Source: Parahoeflea alexandrii (lineage in GTDB: Bacteria > Pseudomonadota > Alphaproteobacteria > Rhizobiales > Rhizobiaceae). Taken from it: 64,000 nucleotides of DNA. Both the position numbers and the translations under genes were made by a program. Shown here piece after piece: positions 10,589 through 18,897 of this stretch. The stretch spans positions 1,993,809 through 2,057,808 of the forward strand of contig NZ_JAAAML010000001.1 of assembly GCF_024105735.1 (NCBI RefSeq), in the 5' to 3' direction. Each line of letters opens with the position of its first letter. Within the stretch, counting starts at the first letter, position 1. The notes under the pieces are model-generated. The model had not been told where the DNA came from, ran no database searches, and was given only the letters and a program-made list of their open reading frames with translations.

Positions 10589-11773
10589 CTATGTTGCTGG
10601 CCGGTCCCAACCTGCACCTGATGCGGGCCGGTCGACCTGGCGGGTGGCCTTGACCGGTTGCGCGTCGGGATGAACCAACGGAAAGCCGAGCCAGTTGTTG
10701 GGCCGGGCGCGCAGATATTGCGGCGCGTAGTCGACATCGACGCCAAGCCGGGCGGCGGCATGCAGACCCCAGCGGGGATTGTCGAGCATGGCCCGGCCAA
10801 TGGCCACCAGATCGGCCTTTTCCTCGCTCACAATCTCTTCGGCGAGCTCCGGCGTGGCAATAAGCCCGACGGCCATGGATACAAGCCTCGTATGCTTCTT
10901 GATCAGCGTGGCGAAATCGACCTGATGGCCGGGGGTGGCCGCCGGGATCTTCGATCCGGGCGCCAGGTTGCCCGCCGACATCACAACATAGTCGACACCC
11001 AGCGCTTCGAGTTGCCGGGCAAAGGCGACGGCCTCGTCGATACTCTGTCCGTCAGGATGCCAGTCGGTGGAATTGACCCTGACGCCGAGCGCCTTTTGCT
11101 TCGGCCAGACCGCCCTGACCGCGCGCACCACTTCGAGCGGAAACCGCATGCGGTTCTCCATCGAGCCGCCATAGGCGTCGGTGCGGTGGTTGGTGACCGG
11201 CGACAGGAACTGGTGCAGCAGATAGCCGTGCGCCGCGTGGATCTCGAGAACATCGAAGCCGGCCCGGCCGGCGCGGACGGCGGCGTCGACAAAGGATTGT
11301 GTTACGCGGGCAATGTCGTCCGCATCCATTGCTTTTGGCGTGTGCCAGGTCTCGTCATAGCCGAAGGCGGAGGGACCGAAGGTCTGCCAGGCCCCCTCCT
11401 CCGGTGGCAGCGATTCGCCCTTGTTGCGATCGCGGATCGATCGGCAGGAAGCGCGGCGGCCGGCATGGCCGAGCTGGATGCCGATTGCCGCATCCGACAG
11501 TTTTCTCGCCTCGGAGACCAGCGACGAAAGCGCCGCCTCGTGCTCGTCGGTGTAGAGCCCGAGACAGCCGTGGGTAATCCGCCCCGCCGCCTCGGTGGCG
11601 GTGGCTTCCATGATGACAAGGCCGGCGCCCGAGAGCATCAGCCCGCCGACATGGATCAGGTGCCAGGGCTGCGCCAGCCCCTCGACGGCGCTGTACTGGC
11701 ACATCGGCGACACGACGATGCGGTTGGCGAGCGAAACGCCGCCCATCTCAAATGGCTGAAACAGTGCGCTCAA
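10589..11773 (-). CDS. Old Yellow Enzyme family ene-reductase (YqjM/XenA class)
   Basis: This 394-residue FMN barrel oxidoreductase should reduce C=C bonds next to a carbonyl using NAD(P)H. Features of the thermophilic-like (YqjM) class are SPMCQYSA with the flavin-tuning Cys near residue 25, QLGHAGRR, the active-site pair in EIHAAHGYLLHQFLSP, DAYGGSMENR, and AIGRAMLDNP. The start is TTG at 11773, supported by AAGGAGG seven bases upstream; the next ATG is nine codons in and lacks such a site. It is the last gene of the catabolic block, 75 bp after the Baeyer-Villiger-type gene. It could act on an unsaturated ketone or acid in the same pathway (inference). Confidence 0.92.
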   Translation of the reverse strand: MSALFQPFEMGGVSLANRIVVSPMCQYSAVEGLAQPWHLIHVGGLMLSGAGLVIMEATATEAAGRITHGCLGLYTDEHEAALSSLVSEARKLSDAAIGIQLGHAGRRASCRSIRDRNKGESLPPEEGAWQTFGPSAFGYDETWHTPKAMDADDIARVTQSFVDAAVRAGRAGFDVLEIHAAHGYLLHQFLSPVTNHRTDAYGGSMENRMRFPLEVVRAVRAVWPKQKALGVRVNSTDWHPDGQSIDEAVAFARQLEALGVDYVVMSAGNLAPGSKIPAATPGHQVDFATLIKKHTRLVSMAVGLIATPELAEEIVSEEKADLVAIGRAMLDNPRWGLHAAARLGVDVDYAPQYLRARPNNWLGFPLVHPDAQPVKATRQVDRPASGAGWDRPAT

Positions 11774-11848
11774 CGCTGCACCTCCTTCAATCTGTATCGG
11801 GTCGCGGGCAAGCCGGAATCTGGCCGGATGCTGCCCGAAACATCGTTG

Positions 11849-13489
11849 TCAGGCTTCGGCGTTCTGCCGCGCCGGCTCGAAAGCGAGCTCGGGGTAGCCG
11901 CCGGTCTTGGCCGCGGCACAGGCTTCGGCATATTTGTTGAAACCGCCGATGAACATGGTCAGGCCCTGCGACTTGCCCTCGACATTGGCGCCGACCCACC
12001 AGGTCTTGGCCTTTCGCACCAGCGACATGGCGGCAAGATTGACGACGACATCCATCCAGCGCGCCTCGCCCGCCTCCGTCGCCTCGACGACGCGCTGATC
12101 GTTGTCTTCCATGTGGGTGATCAAGTCGGCGATCCAGTCGACATCGTGTTCGCTGATGGTGATGATGTTGGCGAGTGCCGCCGGCCCGTTGGGACCGCAG
12201 GTCAGGAACATGTTGGGGAAACCTTCGACCATCAGCCCGAGATAGGACTGGGCGCCGCCCTGCCACTTGTCGTTGATCGAGCGGCCGTCGCGGCCCTCGA
12301 CCCGGAACGCCATCAGCGCGCCGGTGAGCGCGTCATAACCGGTGGCGAAGATGATCATGTCGAGCTCGACCTCGCCGGCCTCGGTGCGAATGCCGTTTTC
12401 GGTGATCTCGACGATCGGATCCTTGAGGCAGTCCTTGAGGTGGACATTGGGCAGGTTGTAGGTCTCGTAGTACTCGGTATCGAGGCAGGGTCTTCGGGCA
12501 AAGACCGGATAGCCGCGGGGTTTGAGCGCCTCTGCCGTGACCGGATCGTCGACGACTTCATCAATCTTGCCGCGGACGAATTCTGCGACCTGGTCGTTGG
12601 CCGCCTGGTTGACCAGCAGGTCGGAGAACGAGCCGAGGAAGGTGTGACCGCCATTGATCCAGGCCTGTTCCATGGTCTGGAGGCGCTGCTCCGGCGGCAG
12701 GCTGAAAAAAGGCCGTGAGGTGACGGGCCGAGTGCCGCCCGTCGGATTGAGCCGCATCGCCGCCCGCATGCCGGGATAATTGGCCTTCATCTCGGCCTGG
12801 TATTCGTCCGAGATCGCGTGGTTGCGCATCGGCAGGCTCCAGCTGGGCGTGCGCTGATAGACATAGAGTTCGCCCGCCTGGCGGCCGACTTCCTGCACGA
12901 TCTGGATGCCGGAAGAGCCGGTGCCGATAACGCCGACCCGCTTGCCGGTGAAGTCGACCTTCTCATGCGGCCATTTCTGCGCCCTGAAGATCTGGCCCCT
13001 GAACTTGCCGATCCCTTCGATCTCCGGATCCTTGGGGACGGACAAGGGGCCCGTCGCCATGATGCAATAGGGCGCCTCGACGATCTCGCCGCTTTCGAGC
13101 GTGGCGCGCCAGAGTTTTGCCTTGTCATCCCACACCGCGCTCTCGACCCGCGTGTCGAAGAGATAATTGTCGCGCAGCTTCAGCTTGTCGGCGACGAAAT
13201 TGGCGTAAGCCAGGATTTCCGGCTGTGCGGCGAACTGCTCGGACCAGCTCCATTCCTGCTGAATCTCATCGGAGAAACCGTAACTGTAGTCGACGCTCAT
13301 CAGGTCGCAGCGCGCGCCGGGATAGCGGTTCCAGTACCAGACGCCGCCGACGTCGCCACCGGCCTCGATACCAAGGACGTTCTTGCCCATTTCGCGAAAG
13401 CGATAGACGGCGTACATGCCGCCGAAGCCAGCGCCAACTACGATGATGTCCACGTGTCTGGTGGCCGGGTTTCCTGTCTTGGCGTTCAT
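11849..13489 (-). CDS. Baeyer-Villiger-type flavin monooxygenase, odd fingerprint
   Basis: The 546-residue protein is a class B FAD/NADPH monooxygenase of the cyclohexanone/phenylacetone monooxygenase group, which turns ketones into esters or lactones with O2. It has an FAD Rossmann motif VGAGFGGMY (residues 18-26), the second family motif GGVWYWNRYPGARCD (48-62), an NADPH Rossmann motif GTGSSG (189-194), an arginine-containing ARRPCLDTEYYETYN and FATGYD near the end. The signature FxGxxxHxxxWP reads FRGQIFRAQKWP (163-174), with Arg in place of His at 169. ATG 13489 follows GGAGG closely; the longer open frame to 13648 is not used. It lies between livM and the Old Yellow Enzyme gene. The exact ketone is unknown. 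Confidence 0.9.
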   Translation of the reverse strand: MNAKTGNPATRHVDIIVVGAGFGGMYAVYRFREMGKNVLGIEAGGDVGGVWYWNRYPGARCDLMSVDYSYGFSDEIQQEWSWSEQFAAQPEILAYANFVADKLKLRDNYLFDTRVESAVWDDKAKLWRATLESGEIVEAPYCIMATGPLSVPKDPEIEGIGKFRGQIFRAQKWPHEKVDFTGKRVGVIGTGSSGIQIVQEVGRQAGELYVYQRTPSWSLPMRNHAISDEYQAEMKANYPGMRAAMRLNPTGGTRPVTSRPFFSLPPEQRLQTMEQAWINGGHTFLGSFSDLLVNQAANDQVAEFVRGKIDEVVDDPVTAEALKPRGYPVFARRPCLDTEYYETYNLPNVHLKDCLKDPIVEITENGIRTEAGEVELDMIIFATGYDALTGALMAFRVEGRDGRSINDKWQGGAQSYLGLMVEGFPNMFLTCGPNGPAALANIITISEHDVDWIADLITHMEDNDQRVVEATEAGEARWMDVVVNLAAMSLVRKAKTWWVGANVEGKSQGLTMFIGGFNKYAEACAAAKTGGYPELAFEPARQNAEA

Positions 13490-13586
13490 CTCGATACCTC
13501 CGGTCTGACTTTTGAAATGCGGGTCTTGAAAGGGAGAGTGGCGACGGGCGGCAGCCACACAGCACCATTGCGCCGGCCAGGGCGCA

Positions 13587-14519
13587 TCACTTGCGCCCTC
13601 CGGCCTTGTAGCGGCGGACAAATGCGCCGAGTTCGCCCACCACGCCACGCCTGAAGAACAGGATGACGGCGAGCAGGATGACGCCTTGCGAAATCAGCGC
13701 CCATTCGCCGAACTGCGCCAGGTGGTCGTTGAGGCCGATGACGATACCGGCGCCGACCATCGGGCCTGTCAGCGTGCCGAGGCCGCCAAGCAGCGTCATG
13801 AAGATGACCTCGCCCGAGACGTGCCACGAGACGTCCGTCAGGGTGGCGAACTGGAACACCGTGGCCTTCAGGCCGCCAGCCAGCCCGGCCATGCCGGCCG
13901 AGAGCGTCATTGCCACAAGCTTGTAGCGGTCGGGCTTGAAGCCCAGCGACTCCACCCTTGGCTCGTTGTCGCGGATTGCCTTGAGCACCTCGCCGAAGGG
14001 CGAATGGACGACGCGGTAGAAAAACGCGATCGACAGAACGGTCACGGCAAGGACGAAATAGTAGAAGGAGAAATTGTCCGACAGGTCGATGAAACCGAAG
14101 ATCTCGGTGCGCGGAATGCGCTGCATGCCGTCCTCGCCGCCGGTGAACTCGGACTGCAGCAGCAGGAAGTAGACGAACTGCGCGATGGCAAACGTGATCA
14201 TGGCAAACTGGATGCCCGAGCGGCGCACCGCGACCAGGCCTACGAGGAAGCCCATCACGGCGCCGATCAGCATGCCGCCGATGATCGCGATCTCAAGCGA
14301 GACGCCGGTGGTCTTGAGGATATGCCCGGTGATGTAGGCCGCGGTGCCGAAGAACATCGCCTGGCCGAAGCTGAGCAGTCCGGCGTAGCCCAGGAGCAGG
14401 TTGAAGGAGGATGCGAAGATGACGAAGACGAGGATCGTCATCAGCGTCACCGAGTAGACGAAGAACGGTGCGATCAGCGCCAGAACGAGGATCGCGGCGA
14501 GGCCAAGATAGCGGCTCAT
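13587..14519 (-). CDS. livM: ABC transporter permease, LivM type
   Basis: The 310-residue integral membrane protein is one of two permeases of a branched-chain-amino-acid-type importer. It has about 8-9 hydrophobic segments, and the family stretch NLLLGYAGLLSFGQAMFFG lies near residues 40-60. The EAA-like coupling region IRDNEPRVESLGF is present. The start ATG shares its A with the livH stop (TGATG), showing translational coupling. The longer frame to 14933 overlaps livH and is not used. In this setting the importer may carry a carboxylic acid or aromatic/alicyclic compound rather than an amino acid (inference from neighbours). Confidence 0.93.
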   Translation of the reverse strand: MSRYLGLAAILVLALIAPFFVYSVTLMTILVFVIFASSFNLLLGYAGLLSFGQAMFFGTAAYITGHILKTTGVSLEIAIIGGMLIGAVMGFLVGLVAVRRSGIQFAMITFAIAQFVYFLLLQSEFTGGEDGMQRIPRTEIFGFIDLSDNFSFYYFVLAVTVLSIAFFYRVVHSPFGEVLKAIRDNEPRVESLGFKPDRYKLVAMTLSAGMAGLAGGLKATVFQFATLTDVSWHVSGEVIFMTLLGGLGTLTGPMVGAGIVIGLNDHLAQFGEWALISQGVILLAVILFFRRGVVGELGAFVRRYKAGGRK

Positions 14520-15400
14520 CACGCGCCCTCCTTCTTTGAAAACAGACCCTGCGGACGCAAAATTAGAGCCAGGATCATGATGACGAAGATCACCAGATTG
14601 GCGCCTTCGGGGTAGAACACCTTGGTCAGGCCCTCGACCACGCCGAGAAGGTAACCGGTCAGGATGGCGCCCATGATCGAGCCCATGCCGCCAATCACCA
14701 CGACCGCGAAGATGACGATCATCAGGCTCGACCCCATCGATGGCGACACCTGGTAGATCGGTGCTGCCAGCACCCCGCTCAGCCCCGCCAGACCGACGCC
14801 GAAGGCGTAGGTCAGCGTGATCATTCTGGGCACGTTGATGCCGAAGGACTCGACGATTTCGGGGTTTTCGTTGGCGGCCCTCAGGTAGGAGCCGAGCTTG
14901 GTGTGCTCGATCAGGTACCAGGTGCCCAGGCACATGGCGAAGGAGAACAGCACCACCCAGAGCCGGTACCAGGGCAGGAACATGAAGCCCAGATTGACGC
15001 CACCGGGGATCGGCGACGAATAGGGCAATCCCGATGAGCCGTATTGCTGGCGGATCAATCCTTCGACGATCAGCGTCACCGCATAGGTGGCGAGCAGGCC
15101 GTAAAGATGGTCGAGATGATGGATCGGCTTGAGCACCAGACGCTCCATCACCATGCCGAAGATGGCAACCACCACCGGCGCGATGAACAACGCGCCCCAG
15201 TAGTTGATGCCAAGCGTGTTGAGCAGCAGCCAGGCGATGAAGGCGCCGAGCATGTATTGCGCGCCGTGGGCGAAGTTGACCACATGCATCAGGCCGAAGA
15301 TGATCGCCAGCCCCATCGAGAGCATGGCGTAGAAGGAACCGTTGATCAGACCGATCAGCAGCTGGCCCATGAGGAGTTGGATTGAAATGCCGTCGAACAT
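14519..15400 (-). CDS. livH: ABC transporter permease, LivH type
   Basis: The 293-residue membrane protein is the partner permease of LivM. It shows the family opening LINGSFYAMLSMGLAIIFG followed by MHVVNFAHGAQYMLGAF, and the coupling region RAANENPEIVESFGIN. About eight membrane segments are visible. It starts six bases after the livF stop and overlaps livM by one base, so livG-F-H-M is a tight operon segment with the order ATPase, ATPase, permease, permease. Confidence 0.93.
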   Translation of the reverse strand: MFDGISIQLLMGQLLIGLINGSFYAMLSMGLAIIFGLMHVVNFAHGAQYMLGAFIAWLLLNTLGINYWGALFIAPVVVAIFGMVMERLVLKPIHHLDHLYGLLATYAVTLIVEGLIRQQYGSSGLPYSSPIPGGVNLGFMFLPWYRLWVVLFSFAMCLGTWYLIEHTKLGSYLRAANENPEIVESFGINVPRMITLTYAFGVGLAGLSGVLAAPIYQVSPSMGSSLMIVIFAVVVIGGMGSIMGAILTGYLLGVVEGLTKVFYPEGANLVIFVIMILALILRPQGLFSKKEGA

Positions 15401-15406
15401 CGCCGC

Positions 15407-16126
15407 TTACACTCCCAGATAGGTTTTGACGCGGGCCATGTTGGCCTGGAGCTGATCTGCCGCCAGGACATCGACGACCTGGCCGTGCTCGACCACGACG
15501 TGCCGGTCGGCGACCATCTGCGCGAATTTGAGGTTCTGCTCGACCAGCAGGATGGTGTAGCCACGCTGCTTGAGCCTCAGGATCTGCTGGCCGATCTCCT
15601 TGACGACAACAGGTGCCAGACCTTCGCTTGGTTCGTCGAGCAACAGGAAACGGCTGCCGGTGCGCAGGATCCGGGCAATTGCCAGCATCTGCTGTTCGCC
15701 GCCCGAGAGCATGGTGCCCATGCTGTTCTGCCGGGCGCGGAGATTGGGGAACTGTTCAAGCAGTTCCTCGTCGGAGGAGCCACCGGCACTCAGGACCGGC
15801 GGCAGGCCGAGGTTTTCCCGCACCGACAACGAGGCGAAGATCGCACGCTCCTCGGGGCAATAGGCTATACCCTGGCGGGCGATCTCGTAGGTCTGCCTGC
15901 CGATCAGTTCCGCGCCCCTGAACCGGATCGAGCCCTTGCGCTTGCGCACGATCCCCATGATCGAGCGCAGCGTTGTCGACTTGCCCGCGCCGTTGCGACC
16001 GATCAACGTGACCAGTTCGCCTTCGGGAACCTCGAAATTCATTCCATGCAGGGCCTGGGATTCTGCGTACCAGGCGTTCAGGTTCTCGACCTGAAGCAAT
16101 GGGGCCTTTGCGGTCTCAGAGCTCAT
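15407..16126 (-). CDS. livF: ABC transporter ATP-binding protein, LivF type
   Basis: This 239-residue ATPase powers the importer. It has Walker A (GRNGAGKSTTLRS), a Q-loop region, the signature LSGGEQQMLAIARIL and Walker B (FLLLDEPSEGL), then the switch His in a variant LVEQN segment as is usual for LivF. The frame reaches 16147, but the ATG at 16126 has GGGAGG six bases upstream and is preferred. It overlaps the end of livG by 11 bases. Confidence 0.94.
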   Translation of the reverse strand: MSSETAKAPLLQVENLNAWYAESQALHGMNFEVPEGELVTLIGRNGAGKSTTLRSIMGIVRKRKGSIRFRGAELIGRQTYEIARQGIAYCPEERAIFASLSVRENLGLPPVLSAGGSSDEELLEQFPNLRARQNSMGTMLSGGEQQMLAIARILRTGSRFLLLDEPSEGLAPVVVKEIGQQILRLKQRGYTILLVEQNLKFAQMVADRHVVVEHGQVVDVLAADQLQANMARVKTYLGV

Positions 16127-16916
16127 CGACGCCTCCCATGTAGGCACTGATCACGTCCGGGTTGCTCGACACTTCCGCATAGGTGCCTTCGGTCAGGACT
16201 TCGCCCTGCTTGAGCACGGTGATGCGCTCGCTCAAGCTGGAGACCACGGACAGGTTGTGCTCGATGATGACGATGGTGCGGTCCTTGCCGACCTTGGCGA
16301 TCAACTCGGTGATCGGCTCGACATCCTCGTGCCCCATGCCCGCCGTGGGCTCATCGAGCAGCATCACCGAGGGATCGAGCGCCAGCGTGGTGGCGATCTC
16401 GAGCGCGCGTTTCTTGCCATAGGAGAGATCGGAGGCGGCTAGGCCAGCGCTGTCGCTGAGTCCCACTTCGCCGAGCAGCGCCATCGCGCGCTCGTTGAGC
16501 TCGGCGACTGCCCGCAGCGAGCGCCAGAAATGGAAGGAGCGCCCATATTTCGACTGCAGCGCGACGCGGACGTTTTCAAGGCAGGTCAGGTGCGGAAACG
16601 TCGCGGAAATCTGGAATGAGCGCACCAGGCCCTGTTGCGCCACCTCGGAGGTCGGAAGCCGCGAGATATCGCGACCCTCGAGCAGGATCTGCCCGGAGGT
16701 CGGCTGCAGCGCCTTGGTCAGCATGTTGAAGCAGGTGGTCTTGCCCGCACCGTTCGGCCCGATCAGCGCGTGCACCGACCCGCGCCTTATCTTGAGGTCG
16801 ACATCCTTGACCGCGAAAAAGCCGCCGAAGGACTTGCTGATGCCCCGGGCTTCAAGGGCGTATTCGGGCGCGGGAGAACCTGCCTCCGCCGGACTTTGCT
16901 GCTCAGTGTGTTGCAT
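16116..16916 (-). CDS. livG: ABC transporter ATP-binding protein, LivG type
   Basis: The 266-residue ATPase is the second nucleotide-binding subunit. It has Walker A (GPNGAGKTTCFNML), the LivG-type long helical insert (GRSFHFWRSLRAVAELNERA), the signature in the form LSYGKKRALEIATTL, Walker B (VMLLDEPTAGM) and the switch His in IIEHNLSVV. GGGAGGAAAG precedes the ATG at 16916. It lies 27 bp downstream of an acyl-CoA dehydrogenase gene, so transport and CoA-dependent breakdown genes appear to be transcribed together. Confidence 0.94.
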   Translation of the reverse strand: MQHTEQQSPAEAGSPAPEYALEARGISKSFGGFFAVKDVDLKIRRGSVHALIGPNGAGKTTCFNMLTKALQPTSGQILLEGRDISRLPTSEVAQQGLVRSFQISATFPHLTCLENVRVALQSKYGRSFHFWRSLRAVAELNERAMALLGEVGLSDSAGLAASDLSYGKKRALEIATTLALDPSVMLLDEPTAGMGHEDVEPITELIAKVGKDRTIVIIEHNLSVVSSLSERITVLKQGEVLTEGTYAEVSSNPDVISAYMGGVDEL

Positions 16917-16943
16917 GATCCGTCTTTCCTCCCTTGCAGCACA

Positions 16944-18107
16944 TCAGGATGGCAACCCGAGCACGGCCTTGGCCAGAATTGTCCGCTGGATCTCGTTCGA
17001 GCCGCCGAAGATCGCCAGTGCGCGGGAATCGAGATAGAGGTTCATCGCGTCGACCTCACCGTTTCCGGTCGGCAGATCGTCGAGAAAGCGGGCCTCTTCG
17101 CCTGCAATATCAAGCGTTTCCTCGGTGATCTTCTGGTAGAGCTCGGAGCAGAAGATCTTCAGCACCGACACATCCGCGCCGAGCGTTCCATCGTCGCGCA
17201 ACTGCTTGGCGAAACGCTCGAAGGCCGAACCGAGATCGTAGAGATCGAGCCGGAGCCGGGCGTAACGGGCCACGAAGGCGGGATCGGCGAAGGCTCCGCG
17301 CGCCTCGGCGAGCTGCTCGAGCCGGGACAGCGCAACTTCTGGCCGCGACGGCGCGCCGAGGAAGATCCGCTCGTGGCCGAGCACCGCCTTGGCGAGGTTC
17401 CAGCCCTTGTCGACCTCGCCGACCAGGTTTTCGGCCGGGACGCGGACATTCTCGAAGAACACCTCGCAGAAATCGGCTTCCTGGCGCAGGTTCTCGATCG
17501 GTCGAACGGTGACGCCCGGCGAGGTCAGGTCGACCAGCAGCACGGTGATGCCCTTCTGCTTGACCTTCTCGTCGCGCGAGGTGCGGGTCAGGAGCAGGAT
17601 CCAGTTGGCGCAGTGGGCGAGCGTGGTCCAGATCTTCTGGCCGTTGACGATGAAACTGTCGCCGTCGCGCACCGCGGCGGTGCGCAGACTGGCGAGGTCG
17701 GAGCCGGCACCGGGTTCGGAATAGCCCTGGCACCAGACATCCTCGCCCGACAGGATGCGCGGCAGGTAATGCGCCTTCTGCGCCTCGGTGCCGAACTCGA
17801 TCAGCAGCGGGCCGACCAGCCCAATACCGTGGTCGGGAATGCGCGGGCAGCCGAGCCGGGCCCATTCCTCGACATAGATGATGTGCTTGGCGGCATTGAG
17901 CCCCATTCCGCCGTATTCCTGTGGCCAGACCGGCGAGAGCCAGCCCTTGTCCGCCAGCGCGTGGTACCAGTCAGCGAGCTCATCGAACACCGGCCGCTGC
18001 TTGCGCATGTTGCGCAAGCGCATGGGGCAGTTCTCGTCCACCCAGCTGCGGAAGATCTTTCGGAACTCGGTGTCGGAGAGGCTGTTCCAGTCCTGCTGCT
18101 CAGCCAT
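16944..18107 (-). CDS. Acyl-CoA dehydrogenase, large-subunit-like, catalytic Glu replaced
   Basis: The 387-residue protein has the full acyl-CoA dehydrogenase fold: an alpha N-domain, a beta domain with QGYSEPGAGSDLASLRT and FIVNGQKIWTTLAH (FAD and substrate contacts), and a C-terminal helical domain. The usual catalytic segment IYEGTxEIQR reads IFGGSNEIQR (about residues 366-375), so the Glu is Gly. This form is common in large subunits of heteromeric dehydrogenases such as PimC-type enzymes. A GTG lies one codon upstream of the ATG used; the ATG shares its A with the crotonase stop. With the other dehydrogenase two genes upstream it may form an alpha/beta complex (inference). Confidence 0.9.
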   Translation of the reverse strand: MAEQQDWNSLSDTEFRKIFRSWVDENCPMRLRNMRKQRPVFDELADWYHALADKGWLSPVWPQEYGGMGLNAAKHIIYVEEWARLGCPRIPDHGIGLVGPLLIEFGTEAQKAHYLPRILSGEDVWCQGYSEPGAGSDLASLRTAAVRDGDSFIVNGQKIWTTLAHCANWILLLTRTSRDEKVKQKGITVLLVDLTSPGVTVRPIENLRQEADFCEVFFENVRVPAENLVGEVDKGWNLAKAVLGHERIFLGAPSRPEVALSRLEQLAEARGAFADPAFVARYARLRLDLYDLGSAFERFAKQLRDDGTLGADVSVLKIFCSELYQKITEETLDIAGEEARFLDDLPTGNGEVDAMNLYLDSRALAIFGGSNEIQRTILAKAVLGLPS

Positions 18108-18886
18108 CACAATTCGTCCTTGAACACCGGGGCGCGCTTTTCGACAAAGGCGCGCATGGCTTCCTTGCTGTCTTCGTGCCGGGTCATTTCGACCGTCAGG
18201 TTTTGCTCGAAGCGGTAGCCGTCCTTCAGTCCCATGGTCTCGACGGTGTTGATGGCACGCTTGGCAAGGCGGATCGCGGCCGGGCTCTTCGACGCGATGT
18301 TGCGGGCAATTTCCATTGCGGTGTCCATCAGCTCCTCGGGCTCGACGCAGGCCTCGATCAGGCCGCGGCGGTAGAGTTCTTCCGCAGGCACCCGCCAGCC
18401 GGTCAGCACCATCCGGCGGGTCAGGCCCTGCGGGAAGACGCGCATTGTGTGGCGGACGCCGCCCATCAGGCCGATGTCGATCTCCGGCAGGCCAAAGGAG
18501 GCATTCTTGGAGGCGACGATCATGTCGCTGCAGATCGCAAGCCCCATGCCGGCGCCGAGCGCCACGCCATTGACCGCGGCAATCACCGGAATGTTCATCT
18601 CGATGATGACGAAGCCGACTTCACGGGCGCGGCGCAGATGCCGGTTGGTGTCGCCGGGCACGCCCTGGCCAACCTTGGCGCGAGACTTGATGTCGGCGCC
18701 GGCGCAGAAGCATTTTCCCGCGCCGGTGAGCACCACCACCCGCACGCCCGGGGTCTCGTTGAGCTCGTCAAAGACCGAGATCAGTTCCTCGACGAATTCC
18801 CGGCTCTGCGCATTGACCGGCGGCGCGTCCATGGTGACGACGGCGATGTGGTCCTTGATGACGGTCTTGATCAGATTGTTTTCCAT
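18107..18886 (-). CDS. Enoyl-CoA hydratase/isomerase (crotonase) family protein
   Basis: The 259-residue crotonase has the CoA-binding CFCAGADIK oxyanion segment (residues 59-67) and NGVALGAGMGLAICSDM (106-122). Of the two acids used for water addition in classic hydratases, the second is present (PEIDIG, Glu135) but the first is Gly115 in GAGMGLA. It may therefore be an isomerase, a hydrolase-like or a ring-acting crotonase rather than an ordinary hydratase. ATG 18886 (MENNLIKTVI) is chosen; the longer frame to 19003 overlaps the upstream dehydrogenase gene. It is coupled to the next dehydrogenase gene by a one-base overlap. Confidence 0.9.
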   Translation of the reverse strand: MENNLIKTVIKDHIAVVTMDAPPVNAQSREFVEELISVFDELNETPGVRVVVLTGAGKCFCAGADIKSRAKVGQGVPGDTNRHLRRAREVGFVIIEMNIPVIAAVNGVALGAGMGLAICSDMIVASKNASFGLPEIDIGLMGGVRHTMRVFPQGLTRRMVLTGWRVPAEELYRRGLIEACVEPEELMDTAMEIARNIASKSPAAIRLAKRAINTVETMGLKDGYRFEQNLTVEMTRHEDSKEAMRAFVEKRAPVFKDEL

Positions 18887-18897
18887 GTCCGGTTCCT

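Noticed and set aside
10658-12718. 686-codon plus-strand open frame opposite the ene-reductase and monooxygenase genes
   Set aside because: Both minus-strand genes are well-recognised families with good ribosome sites; the plus frame is a shadow spanning their junction.
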